A stretch of 64,000 nt of DNA from Emiliania huxleyi CCMP1516 (GCF_000372725.1 NW_005199203.1:4593-68592), one strand, 5' to 3'; counted from the first letter of the stretch, positions 31,477-41,574 are shown. Program-made: numbers and translations. The notes: a model not told the origin generated them from the letters alone.

Positions 31477-34400
31477 ATGCCACAGCCAGCGTGGACGCAG
31501 CGGCGGATCTCATGGATGGTACCGGACGGCAAACGCGGCGCGTGCCGCCACCCCGGCTCTAAGTCCCGCGTAAAGCGGGTGACGTGGGCCTTTTCGGACG
31601 CAGATTGCCGCCGCGCGTGCGCGCAGCTTCTGCTTTGCTTCGCCTACGAGTACGCCAAGCTCGGCCGCTTCTCAAAGTGCCACCTGCAACTCGAGCCGAC
31701 CGACTCGACCTACCCGATCCTCGGCCACTCCTGCTTTGCAAAGACATGGGACGGGCACGCCGCCATCATGGCGTTCCCGCCCTTCCTGTCGCCAAACCCT
31801 CCGCCGCGGCCGCCGTCTCCGCCGCCGAGGCTGCCACCACCGCCGCCTCCCCCAGCGCCGCCGCCGCCGCCGCAGCCGCCACCTCCGCCCCACCCGCTGG
31901 CGCCGCCGCCGCCACTCCCGCCGCCGCCGCCCTCGCCCTCGCCGCCGCCCTCGCCGCGCCCGCCGCCGCCGCCTCCGCCCACCCCGCCGCCGCCCCCAAG
32001 GCCGCCGCCTCCCTGGTCGCCGCCGCCTACGCCGCCTCCAGACCCGCCGCCGCCCGAACCGCCGCCGCCGCCGCCGCCAGATCTGCCGCCTCCCGCACTG
32101 CCGCCGTTTCCGCCTCGCCCTCCCTTTGGCCCGCCGAGGCCCGACCCGCCATCGCAGCCGCCGTCGCCTCTTCCGCCGCCGCCGCCGGTCCCGTCCGCAC
32201 CGCCGAGCGCCCCGCCGGCGCCCCGCCCGCCGCCGCCGCCCTCGCCGCCGCCGCCTCCCAACCCGCCCCCTCCGCCTCCCAACCGCTGCCTTGCCCTGGT
32301 GGGGCCCATGGCGAACTTCGACACGTGCACCGACCTGCGGAGCGCGGACCTGCGCGGCGCGAACCTGTACCGCGCGACGCTGAACAACGTCGACCTCTCG
32401 GGCGCGAAGCTCGACGGCGCCGACCTGAGGTATGCCACGCTGCAAGGCGCCGACTGCCGCAGCGCGGACTTCCACAAGGCGAGCCTGTTCAAGGCCGACT
32501 TCAGCAAGGGCGGACCGCTCCTCGGCCCCTCCTAGACCTCTCCTAGACCTGCCCTAGACCTCTCCTAGGCGGACTTCAGCAGGGCGGACCTCTCCTCTGC
32601 CAACCTCTCCTCCACCGACGCCTCCGAGGCGTTGTTTACGGAGGCGGTGCTCTGGCGGACGGACTTTACACGAGCCAACCTCAAGCTCTCCTCGCTGCGG
32701 GTGATTCGCCAAGGGGGCGAGGTCACCTTTGACTACGCAGGCGCAGTCTCGCCCAATCTCGCCCAGTCTCGCCCCCTCATCTCGCCCAATCTGGCCCAAT
32801 CTCACCCAATCTCGCCCAATCTCGCCCAATCTCATCCCCTCGTCTCGACCAATCTCGCCCAATCTCGCCCAATCTCGCCCCCTCATCTCGCCCCCAATCT
32901 CGCCCAATCTCATCCCCTCGTCTCGACCAATCTCGACCAATCTCGCCCAATCTCGCCCCCTCATCTCGCCCCCAATCTCGCCCAATCTCATCCCCTCGTC
33001 TCGACCAATCTTGCCCAATCTCGCCCAATCTCGCCCCCTCATCTCGCCCCCAATCTCGCCCAATCTCGCCGCAGACATCTCCGGCACGCAGCTGACGGAC
33101 TGCACTTTTGTGCGCTCGACCTTCCGCCACACCGACCTCTCCAACTCCGCGATCGAGGACCTGCCCTAGACCTGCCCTAGACCTGCCCTAGACCTGCCCT
33201 AGGCCTGCCCTAGACCTGCCCTAGACCTGCCCTAGGCCTCTCCTAGACCTCTCCTAGACCTCTCCAACTCCGCGATCGAGGACAGACCTCCCCATATCTC
33301 CCCATATCTCCCCATATCTCCCCATATCTCCAACTCCGCGATCGAGGACCTTCGTCAAGCCGGCGCCCCAACCATCAACTCACGAGCCCGTCCACCAGTC
33401 CCACCAGTTCATCACTTTTGGACCTTCGCCATCTCCCATGAATCGACCCACCAACTACTTGCTCGCTCCCCGCCACTCTCAGGATCTCCGCCTGGCGGGC
33501 TCGCGCTTCGACTACACCAACTTCGCCGGCATTAAGGTCATCGACACGGGCATGGAGAAGGTGTCTGCGCCCCCCACCGCTCACCCACGCGCACTGGGCC
33601 TTGCACTCGTAATGCCGTGGGGCTCCCGTCGTCTAGACGTGGAGACGCGAGCCCCCCCCCCCCCCCTGCCCCACCACCTCGTGTGTGTGGAGAAGTCTAC
33701 CTTGCCTTGCCTTACCCAGGTGTCTGCGCCGGGCGCGAACTTCAACCGGTGCGACCTCGACCAGGCGCTTTCGCGGGTAGTGGGGCACTTCAGCGCGGGG
33801 CCGGTGGGGCGACCCTGAAACAAGAAAACCGGTGCGTGCGCCGAGGCGCCCAGCATTTCTTTTTTAGATTCGCTTCACGGGCTCCGCGCTGCAGAACGCG
33901 ACCTTCGTCGGCGCGAAGCTGATGGAGGCCAGCACATATCGACAGCACATATCTCCACACATCTCCCCACATCATTCTATCCCCATATGTTGTCCCCACA
34001 TCTACCCACACGTTGTCCCCGATGGAATTATCAAATGATCACTTTGTGAGATTCCGTTTGTGTGAATGATTGCTCTAGGCCAGCTTTGCGGAGGCGGACG
34101 TCCGTGGCGTCGACTTCACCTCTGCGCGCCTCAACCTGGCCAGCTTTCCTAGACCTCTCCCAGACCTTTCCTAGACCTTTCTCCTAGTAAGACCTCTCCT
34201 AGACCTCTCCTAGACCTCTCCTAGACCTCTCCTAGACCTCTCCTAGACCTCTCCTAGACCTCTCCTAGACCTCTCCTAGACCTCTCCTAGACCTCTCCTA
34301 GACCTCTCCTAGACCTCTCCTAGACCTCTCCTAGACCTCTCCTAGACCTCTCCTAGACCTCTCCTAGACCTTTGCGCGCCTCACCCTGGCCACCGTCCGA

Positions 34401-35013
34401 CGCGGCGCCCTCAAGCAGAAGCGGGTCGTTCACAGAGTGAACCAATCCTCGTTATAGGCCACCTTCCGGCGTGCCAAGATGGCCGGCGCCCAGTTTAACC
34501 GCGCCGAGCTCACCGACGCCACGCTGGACATGGCCTCGGTCCAGGACGCGAGCTTCGTGGAGGTGCACGGCCTGTGGTATCTCGGCTCGACCTCGGCTCG
34601 ACTTCGGCTCGACCTCGGCTCGACCTCGGCTAGACTTCGGCTAGAGCTCGGCTAGACTTCGGCTGGAGCTCGGCTAGACCTCGACTGGAGCTCGGCTAGA
34701 TCTCGACTAGAGCTCGGCTAGACTTCGGCTGGAGCTCGGCTCGATCTCACGCGAGGCGGCCGGCGCTAATACCCAAGGCCCTCTTGGGGTTACACCTTCG
34801 TCCCGCTCAGTAGCCTTCCGTCTCTTATGGGAGTCCCTTCTCTGCGAGGAGCCGATCCGCGTACTGCTACCACCGAGCTAGGTGCGCGGCCTCGGCAAGG
34901 CCTCCTTCTTCGGCGTCACCGGCAAGGCGTGCTGCGACGCGCGGGGCGTGAGCCTGCATGCGGGCGTGTGCCACAAGGACGTGTGGCAAAAGGTGCGGAG
35001 CTGCAGTCTGTGA
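31477..35013 (+). CDS. Pentapeptide-repeat protein with Cys-rich head and proline-rich stalk, ten exons
   Basis: Exons 31477-32508, 32569-32740, 33075-~33152, 33483-33560, 33720-33776, 33868-33927, 34079-34138, 34458-34562 and 34882-35013 join in frame (nine listed; a tenth small exon in 33153-33482 is possible). The N-terminal part has spaced Cys (CRRACAQLLLCFAYEYAKLG), then ~150 residues of PPPSPPP stalk, then ~40 pentapeptide repeats (ADLRGANLYRATLNNVDLSG; KADFS RADLS SANLS). These form a square beta-helix and the protein is probably extracellular (inference). The repeat register proves the splices. Intron 33561-33719 is an introner with a 13-nt duplication (AGGTGTCTGCGCC). Intron 34563-34881 is bordered by AGGTGCRCGGCCT and 33928-34078 by AGGCCAGC. 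Several introns hold 10-12-nt minisatellites. The start is uncertain: no signal peptide is seen, so an upstream exon is likely. Confidence 0.75.
32751..33070. repeat. Intronic CAATCTCGCC minisatellite
   Basis: About 30 copies of a 10-nt unit with higher-order blocks (CTCATCCCCTCGTCTCGACC) inside intron 32741-33074 of the pentapeptide gene. Confidence 0.95.
33160..33330. repeat. Intronic CCTAGACCTG and ATCTCCCCAT minisatellites with triplicated exon edge
   Basis: CCTAGACCTGC units, then ATCTCCCCAT units. CTCCAACTCCGCGATCGAGG (the end of the exon at 33075) is repeated at about 33263 and 33329, so the exon edge has been copied twice into the intron. Confidence 0.85.
33561..33719 (+). repeat. 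Introner element family 1, copy B, with 13-nt flanking duplication
   Basis: The whole intron is the element. AGGTGTCTGCGCC stands at its left edge (33559-33571) and again across its right edge (33718-33730). The interior has CGCTCACCCACGCGCACTGG, AATGCCGTGGGGCTCCCGTC, GTCTAGACGTGGAGACGCGA and CTTACCCAG. The gene reads DTGMEK|VSAPGANFNR across it. Confidence 0.9.
34143..34370. repeat. Intronic CTCTCCTAGAC minisatellite
   Basis: About 19 copies of an 11-nt unit inside the intron after LNL of the pentapeptide gene. The left exon edge (TGCGCGCCTCAACCTGGCC) reappears with changes after the array (34373), and a third version starts the next exon. Confidence 0.95.
34575..34745. repeat. Intronic CTCGGCTAGACTT minisatellite
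   Basis: Imperfect ~12-nt units (TCGGCTAGA, CTCGGCTGGAG) in the last intron of the pentapeptide gene. Confidence 0.9.
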
Positions 35014-36087
35014 CGCGGCCCCCCCACGCGCCGTGTGTGTTGGGACTCTGTCCTTCTCCCATCCGCATCCCTAGAGTTGGCGTGTCCGTTTTCCTTTTTT
35101 ACCAAGTGGTCACGACCCCTCACTCGCTCCGACCCCCCCAAAGAATTAAATAGCGCACGGGTGTCGGTGGTAGCGAGTGAGCCGCGCGGCGCGGCTCGGT
35201 GGGAGTCGTGATTTGTCGCACAAGGGATTCGATCAACGCCCGTCGGAACACTCACAAACATCGAAAGTGTTATCGTGGGTGGCCTGGCGTAATTGACGTA
35301 TAAGTCGTGCTGGCGCGCTAATGGCGCGTTTGATATTGGGATGGTGTGAACTCGCGCCATGGCTCGTCCATCATCGAGAGGTCTGCCCCTCGCTGGGTGT
35401 CACTCTATTAAACAAACACGTGCGGCCCACCCATCTCCACCTCGCACCTGCGGTGTGCGGAGGCTGCGCAGGGTCGGCCCACCACCGGCGGCCGCGGCGC
35501 GCTATATCTACACATTGCGAGATGGTGCATGCTGATGCGTGATGCCTCTCAACAAACGGAGTGCCTCTACACGGCAATCACCTTCATGCTTGCGTTCAAG
35601 TACGCAAGGAAGGTGGTCCACATCGAGGACCGGAGACTGACCAGTCCCGTGCCCAGGTGCCCGAGCTCGCCGTTGACGGCACCGGTGAGGCCCGATTCGT
35701 CGGTGAAACTGGCGTTCCGGCCGCCCCATACGTCTTACTGGGAGCTATAACGCACGGGCCCTCAGCGGAGCTGGGAATAGGACCGCCGCAAGCGGCGTGG
35801 CGTGGAGCGGTTGAGCATCCCTCCGGCCGGGGGCCCCTCTGCGCCGGCCGGGGAGGCGTTGTTGCAGGCTAGGACGCAAGCGTCCGTCGCCCTTTTCAAA
35901 CTCGGCGTGTCAGTGCAGTGCCGACGGAAGTCAACCACGAGTTGACACAAAAAGAATCTCAAAAACAATTTTGCACAAAGAAGACTGACGACCACGTGCC
36001 CGCTGGGTTTCAAGGCGCGACGAGACAAGGACAAGTCGCAAAACTTGCGCACCGCACGTCCCCCTCCACGCTCCGCTCTCCGTAGCA
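35014..36087. other. Intergenic region, nothing identified but likely promoter at its right end
   Basis: No supported ORF. CAAAAAGAATCTCAAAAACA at ~35950 is an A-rich patch like those upstream of other genes here, ~140 bases before the next ATG. Confidence 0.4.
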
Positions 36088-36402
36088 ATGGGTGCCGCCT
36101 GCTCCAACACCGCCAACGCGACCGTCGCCACCGGCGCGTACGACCCGACCATCAAGGAGGCCTCCCTGAGGTCCTACGAGGAGGCTCCGGTGCCTGCCGA
36201 GGAGGTCGCGTACGCCTCGCGTGGCCTCGCGCCCGAGGCTGCGCCGGAGCAGGAGTCGCTGCTGCAGCGCGTCTCGTCCAAGATAAGCGAGATGATCGCG
36301 CCGCTCACCGAGCTGAAGTGCACCACCTCGTTCCGCGCCGCAGACGCGGCGGCGGAGGAGCCGGCCTGCAGTGACGAGCAGGCCGAGGAGCCCAAGGCGT
36401 AG
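36088..36402 (+). CDS. Small putative N-myristoylated/palmitoylated protein, 104 aa
   Basis: Begins MGAACSNTANATVATGAYDP. Gly2 with Ser6 fits the N-myristoylation pattern and Cys5 a neighbouring palmitoylation site, so membrane attachment at the plasma or flagellar membrane is likely (inference). The rest is acidic with one amphipathic stretch (LLQRVSSKISEMIAPLTELK) and no known domain. Single exon. Composition and codon use match neighbouring genes. Confidence 0.65.
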   Translation: MGAACSNTANATVATGAYDPTIKEASLRSYEEAPVPAEEVAYASRGLAPEAAPEQESLLQRVSSKISEMIAPLTELKCTTSFRAADAAAEEPACSDEQAEEPKA

Positions 36403-37155
36403 ACGCACCTATCCGTGCTGTGGGGAGTGGGGAGAGCCATGAGTGAGTGAAGAGCGAGCGAGCGAGCATGATAGCGTGAAGAATTGGTTCTGTGCTGCCA
36501 TGAACGGCGGTCCCTTCTCGACCGACCCAGTGTTGCAAGTGGACTACATTTCACCTCTTCCCGATGCTCTGCGACGCAGCCTCATGGCCGGCCGATCGAA
36601 GCATCCGTTCCCGTCGACGTTCCCGGGCGCGTTGTCGGTGTGATGACGCGGTTATCGTGCGGGGCCAGAAGTTGTGAGTGAGGGGCGGCGGCGTGCTAGC
36701 TGAGCTAGCCGCGCCCCTGCGCCACCTAGAGTTGGCGCCAGCGCGGCCACACTCTTTTTTATTCTTCATGCTTTGTCAAGTGCACACAAAAAAGCCTCCG
36801 TTTGCGAGGCCGAGTCGTTGCTTCAAGCTACCGGCGGACGGCGGACGGCGCGGCGCGCCGGCGCCCCCCGGCGCGGGCCCCGGCCCCCCACAGTCACCGC
36901 CACACACCAGGCACCGCCACCGGCCACACCGCGCCCGCGCGCCCGCGGTCTCTCGGCTCTCGCTTTCCCCGTCGCTGTGCGCTCTGCCTCTGGCTGTCGA
37001 CCTCTGACCTCTGACCTCTGTAGTCTCTGACCCCCCTCTCCGGATTTATTGCACCTGCCACCTCAATTCTCCTCTAGAGGTTGCTTACTCAGCTGAACGC
37101 AACGCACGGACGGACAGTATAGCATGCACACGCTCATATGAATCAGAACTTAATT
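36403..37155. other. Intergenic region
   Basis: 3' flanks of the small acylated gene (+) and the sulfotransferase (-), which converge here. No further gene seen. Confidence 0.5.
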
Positions 37156-38088
37156 CTACTCCTCGGTCGTCACCGCCCCCGCCCGCTCCCGCGCCAGCGC
37201 GGCGCGGAACGCCGCGTAGCTCGCGCAGCCCGTCTCTGGCTGCATGCTGCGCGCCCACCGCTCCTCGAGCCGCCTGGCCACGTGTGGTGGGAGGGAGCCG
37301 CCGCCTCCGACGCCGCCGCCGCCCTCGCGCACCTTTCCCACCACGCCCGCCTCGCCAAACACATACTCAGCCGGCACCCCCATCGCGTCGCGCCGCCTGG
37401 CGAACGTGAAGTGCTCGTCGAACTGCGCGCCGTGCGACCGCATGAACTCGAAGCTCGAGTTGGCCGTCGCCGCCTCGACCCGCGGCGCGTCTGCGCCGTC
37501 GGCGTCGTAGCCGAGCCAGGCGGCGATGCGGCGCACCTCGCGAGGCAAGTCCTCCTTCAGGTCCTCGAAGCAGAGCCAGAGCACCTCCTTCTCGGCTCTC
37601 CGCCGCCACCAGCCGAGCAGAAAGTCCCAGATGTAGCCCGAGTGCGACACGCCGTCAAAGACGCCGTCGGCGAACTCCTCCACCGTGAGCGAGCCGGGCG
37701 GCAGGCCGACGTAGCTGGGCAGGAAGTGGTAGAAACTGACGAAGGCGTCGAGCGGGTCCCGTGCCACGACGATATACCGCGCGCCGCGCGCGATCCGGTC
37801 GGCGGGCTCGTGGCTCTTGAAGAGGCGCGGCGCCGCCACCTGGTCGGCGGCGAGGTCCTGGCCGCAGTCGAGCGCCAGGATGTCCCACGGCACGACCTCG
37901 GTGATCTCGCCGAAGCTCATGTCGCCGCCCGTCCTCAGCTGGTGCACGATCTGCGTCACCCACGTCGTGCCACACTTTGGGTAGGTGACGACAAAGACGT
38001 CGGTCGGCCGCGGCCGGAAGCCCGCCGTGCCAGCCTCGGAGGAGGCAGCGGTGTGCATGCCGGCGTTGCGGGCACGGACGATGTCCAT
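37156..38088 (-). CDS. Cytosolic-type sulfotransferase
   Basis: A single exon of ~310 residues. The 5'-phosphosulfate loop is VTYPKCGTTWVTQIVHQLR near the start and the 3'-phosphate motif is YIVVARDPLDAFVSFYHFLP. The later FEDLKEDLPREVRRIAAWLG matches the sulfotransferase-1 core. It transfers sulfate from PAPS to small alcohols, phenols or sugars; the substrate cannot be told. A Gly-rich loop (GGGGVGGGGS) interrupts the C-terminal part. Start at 38088 (MDIVRARNAG); the frame is open further upstream to 38280, but that overlaps the divergent ankyrin-like gene. Confidence 0.87.
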   Translation of the reverse strand: MDIVRARNAGMHTAASSEAGTAGFRPRPTDVFVVTYPKCGTTWVTQIVHQLRTGGDMSFGEITEVVPWDILALDCGQDLAADQVAAPRLFKSHEPADRIARGARYIVVARDPLDAFVSFYHFLPSYVGLPPGSLTVEEFADGVFDGVSHSGYIWDFLLGWWRRRAEKEVLWLCFEDLKEDLPREVRRIAAWLGYDADGADAPRVEAATANSSFEFMRSHGAQFDEHFTFARRRDAMGVPAEYVFGEAGVVGKVREGGGGVGGGGSLPPHVARRLEERWARSMQPETGCASYAAFRAALARERAGAVTTEE

Positions 38089-38214
38089 GAGGCTGCGTCG
38101 CAGGCTGCAGGTTTGCCCACCGGCCTTGGAGTCGCGGTTCCAGGACAGAGGGAGCGCGCTGCGGCGCGTTGCTCGAATTTCTTTTCTTTCCCTCAGAAAA
38201 CAATTCTTTCCGGT
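38089..38214. promoter_or_regulatory. Divergent promoter between sulfotransferase and ankyrin paralogue
   Basis: Only ~126 bases separate the two starts. It contains AATTTCTTTTCTTTCCCTCA and CAATTCTTTCCGG immediately before ATG 38215, echoing the AATTCTTTTTCTCGCG motif upstream of other genes. Confidence 0.45.
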
Positions 38215-41200
38215 ATGAGGGGCGCCATCCGCATCCGCCCCACCCGCGTGCTCGCCGATCTGGCTCAGGGTCGCCCTCACTGCTCGCCTTCCTCTCCGGG
38301 CAGGGGACGAGCGGCACGTCGCTCGCTGCCCAGGCTAGGATAGGGTGCTAGGGTGCCCACAGGGCCCAAAAAAAGAATTTAGACAAAAGAACTCTCTCTC
38401 ACAGCAGACAGGCTCGACACAGGTGCGAACTGGCGCGTGCTAGTACTATCACAGGCAAAAAAAGAAAGGGAAAAAGAAATGGGCGAACCCCGATCGCAGC
38501 ACTTCGTGTTGGAGAGTCGAGATATTGAGAGTGTGACTAGGAGGGAGGGACGCTGCTCGCTGGGGATTCTCAAAGGTATACCCTTGAATGGCCGGATCCA
38601 GCCTTGAAAGTACGAGATCGCGCGCGCTTCGCGCGCAGCACCGCCTGTTCTCCGCGGCTGTGTGACGACGCGTGCCGTGTGCCAGCACAGTTGGGCGCGC
38701 GCGGCGCGACGGCGCCGCCGGCGAGGAGCGGGTGCAGCGGCCGCCGGCGGCCGTACCGCCCGCCAGCCGGCGCAGCAGCGGCCAGCGCAGCGGCCGCCGG
38801 CGCAGCAGCCAGAGCAGCCGGTGCGCGCCTTGCGAGGCGAGTACTGCCGCCCGGCAGCCTTGAGGCGGCCGGGCGGCAGTACTCGTTCGAGCTTTGCGAG
38901 CCGTGCGCGCGCCGAGGCGCGCGCGGCGCGCGCCCGCCCGGCTGCCAGTAGGAGGCGGCGCAATATGGCCTATAGTACAACCCTTGAGGAGGAGGAAGAG
39001 GCTGGCTGGCAGTGCTGTATGCCGCCGGGGGGGCAGTTTTGGGGTGCTGTCCCCATCCCAAGGGGCTGCAGAAGGCGTCCGCAGCCGGGACAACCCGCCC
39101 CCCCCCCGCCGAGGCCGGTCGAAGCCCCCTTGACCACAGCCAAGAGGAGTCCTCTTGGTGCTCCTGGCGGCCGTTCAAAGGTCGGGCGCGCGCCGAGGGG
39201 GGGGGGGGGGTCTTGCTTGCTCCACACCGAGCGCCATCGGTCCGGACCGGCGTGGTCACCGAGGGTCGGCTTGCACAAGGTCTGAGCCGCGGGCGCTCGG
39301 CGCCAAGTGCAGTGTCACGCTCGCGCTGGAGCGGGACACAATGGGGAACCCTCGTTTCCTAGTCACTCGGTCCCCCAACGGAAGAGGCCTCGCTCCTATT
39401 GGAACACTCCAACATCAGATTTGCCTCGTGCGTCCCTTTTTGAGCCAGAAAGCTATTTTCTTTTGGGTCCTGTGGGCACCCTAGCCCCAGCTCGACGCGC
39501 GGCACGACACCGAGAAGCAGGACACGCTGCTCACCTGGGCCGCTCGTCACGGGCAGGCCGAGGCGGTGCGGCTGCTGCTCGAAGGCGGCGCGAGCGCCGG
39601 GGCGGCTGACAGCGATGGCGCGTCGCTCTCTTACTCGCGTGCGAGGGGAATACCCCGAGATCGTCCGGCTGCTGCGCGACGCTGGCGCGGCTGTCAACCA
39701 AGCAGACTCTGGAGGCTTCACGCCGCTGATCGTCGCGTGCGAGCAGGGCCACCTCGACTGCGTTCGGCTGCTCCTCGAGGCGAGCGCAGCGGTCAACCAA
39801 GCCAAGGACGGCGGCGCCACGCCGCGCTATACGTCGCGTGCCTAAAGGGCCGAAATCGTCTGGCTGCTCCTCAAGGCTGGCGCGGCGGTCAACCAAGCAG
39901 ATGCTGAAGGCGCCACGCCGCTGTTCATGGCGTGCCAGGAGGGCCAGCTCGAGTGCGCCCAGCTGCTGCGCGGCGCTGGGCGCTGACTTCAACCAAGCGA
40001 TGAACGATGGTTGCATGCCGCTGATCATCGCGTGCCAGAAGGGCCACCTCGACATCGCCCGGCTGCTGCTCGAGGCGGGCGCGGCAGTCAACCAAGGAAC
40101 CGCTAACGGCTTCACGCCGCTGTTCCTTGCGTGCCAGGAGGGCCACGCTGACACCGCCCGGCTGCTTCTCGAGGCTGGTGCTGCGCCCAACCAAGCCAAG
40201 GACGACGGCGCCACGCCGCTGTTCGCCGCGTGCCACACCTCGGCCACTCGAGGTCGCCAAGCTCCTCTCCTCCTACGGCGCCTCCCGCGCCGCAACGCCT
40301 TTCGGCACGCCCGAGGAGATTGCGAACAATCGCGGCCACGCCGACCTCGCCGCTTGGCTGGTCGCCAGCCGCGGCTGGACGCCGCTCCAGCACCTCGAGG
40401 CGTGCCCGAGACTAGCGGCCGAAGGCGTGAGCGCATTGTCCTCACGCGTATTGCCCCTCTTCCGCAGGCGCTCACCCTCGACCGGGCGCGGGCGCTGCTG
40501 CGCGGCGGCGCGGACTCTTCAGCGGGCGACCCGTCTGCCCTCGAGCGGGTGCGCGTCCTCTGCGCGTGGGGCGAGTCGGATCCGACCGCTGCGGCCGTCG
40601 GTTCCACAGTCGCGATCCACTCTCTGGTCTCGCGGCTCTCGATGAACGGCAAGGTCGGTGTCGTCGTCTCCGCAAGCGCTTCGACGTGCCGCTTCGGCGT
40701 GCGCGTGGCGGGCGAGGCCAAGGCACTCGCGCTAAGGCGCGCAATGTAATGGTCTCTCCCCGACTCGCCGGATCCTCTCTCTACACCCCACGCGTCTGCC
40801 CTCTCTCAGGCCGGCCAATCTGCAGCCAGCGGCCGAGGCGGTAGAGGTGGGCAGGCTGATCCTCAAGGCGGCGGAGTGGTCGCCGCAGTCGCACGAGCTC
40901 TTCCCGGAGGCGGCTCGCAAGTGGGCGGTCGAGGTGATGCGGCTGGGCTACCTGATCGCGTGGGACGAGGAGCGCTTCGACAGCCGCGAGGGAGCGGCTC
41001 CGGAGCTGGCGGACGTCTGGCAGCTTTGTGCTGCCAAAGGTGGCAGTGCGATGACTGCAACGGTCCTGAGTTTTCGTGGCAGGCCAACGCAAACCCCTAG
41101 ACGCGCTGCGTTAGAGGCTCAAATCACGCCCTCACGACATGATATCTAGCGTGGTCAGGCGCGGGGAAGCGCGGCGGCGCGGGGAAGCGCAGCGGCGGCG

Positions 41201-41295
41201 GCGAGCAGGCGAAGTACGTGTGCGGGCTGCGGCCCTTGCTCCGATCGGCTGTGCCCATACTGCCGCGAGCCAGTGGGGTGGTGTCACATTATTTA
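38215..41295 (+). pseudogene. Decayed ankyrin paralogue split by a DNA transposon
   Basis: The 5' part (RVLADLAQG, then SLLAFLSG, GTSLAAQ) and the part from 39486 (LDARHDTEKQDTLLTWAARH) correspond to adjacent residues of the intact ankyrin gene at 24090. Between them sits a 1152-bp element. Downstream are ankyrin repeats in several frames: at least four frame changes between 38260 and 40260, at about 38262, 39620, 39835-39850, 39980 and 40245. Then come SMNGKVGVVVSAS, a GC-AG intron at ~40737-40809, PANLQPAAEAVEVGRLILKA, SPQSHELFPEAARKWAVEVM, and a RING-like end CAGCGPCSDRLCPYCREPVG (stop ~41295). The RING end matches that of the gene at 51227. The ancestral protein was probably ankyrin repeats plus RING, an E3 ligase type. 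Some frame changes could be sequence error. Confidence 0.75.
38334..39485. mobile_element. 1152-bp DNA transposon with terminal inverted repeats and 5-bp target duplication
   Basis: The ends are inverted copies: GCTAGGGTGCCCACAGGACC read inward from the right end, and CTAGGGTGCCCACAGGGCCC (38348-38367) near the left, where the first bases are partly duplicated. CCCAG flanks both sides (38329-38333, 39486-39490). Joining across it restores GCCCAGCTCGACG as in the paralogous gene at ~24197. Inside is a GC-rich core with an 18-bp hairpin (38838-38855 / 38868-38885) and no recognisable transposase, so it is probably non-autonomous. Superfamily not assigned. Another sequence at 44607-44790 resembles its left subterminal part. 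Confidence 0.85.
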
Positions 41296-41574
41296 GCGGG
41301 GGGGGGCGGGGGCCGATGCGTCGAGAAGAGCTGGCGCGTGTTGGCGCGTGTTGGCGCGTGTATGTGGCATGTGTGTGTATGGTGTGATCGGTATCGATGT
41401 GTGTGCGCGATGTGGGTGTGGGTTTGTGGTCGATATATTGTGGCTTTGTGGGCACGTAAACCCGCGCCGGGCGCGAAGTTCGCGGCACGGCCGCGCACAA
41501 GAAAAGCCAAAGTCGCGGCTCTCGCGCCAAAAAAATATCGAACCGCTCGCGCCCAACAACCCCGCGAGGGATAA

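Noticed and set aside
32509-32568. The GACTTCAGCA(A)GGGCGGACC pair at the first pentapeptide intron as a target duplication
   Set aside because: The coding repeat itself (ADFSK/ADFSR) can explain the similarity, so it was not counted among the intron-gain cases.
32751-33070. CRISPR-like regular repeats
   Set aside because: Units are 10 nt with no spacers, inside a eukaryotic intron: a minisatellite.
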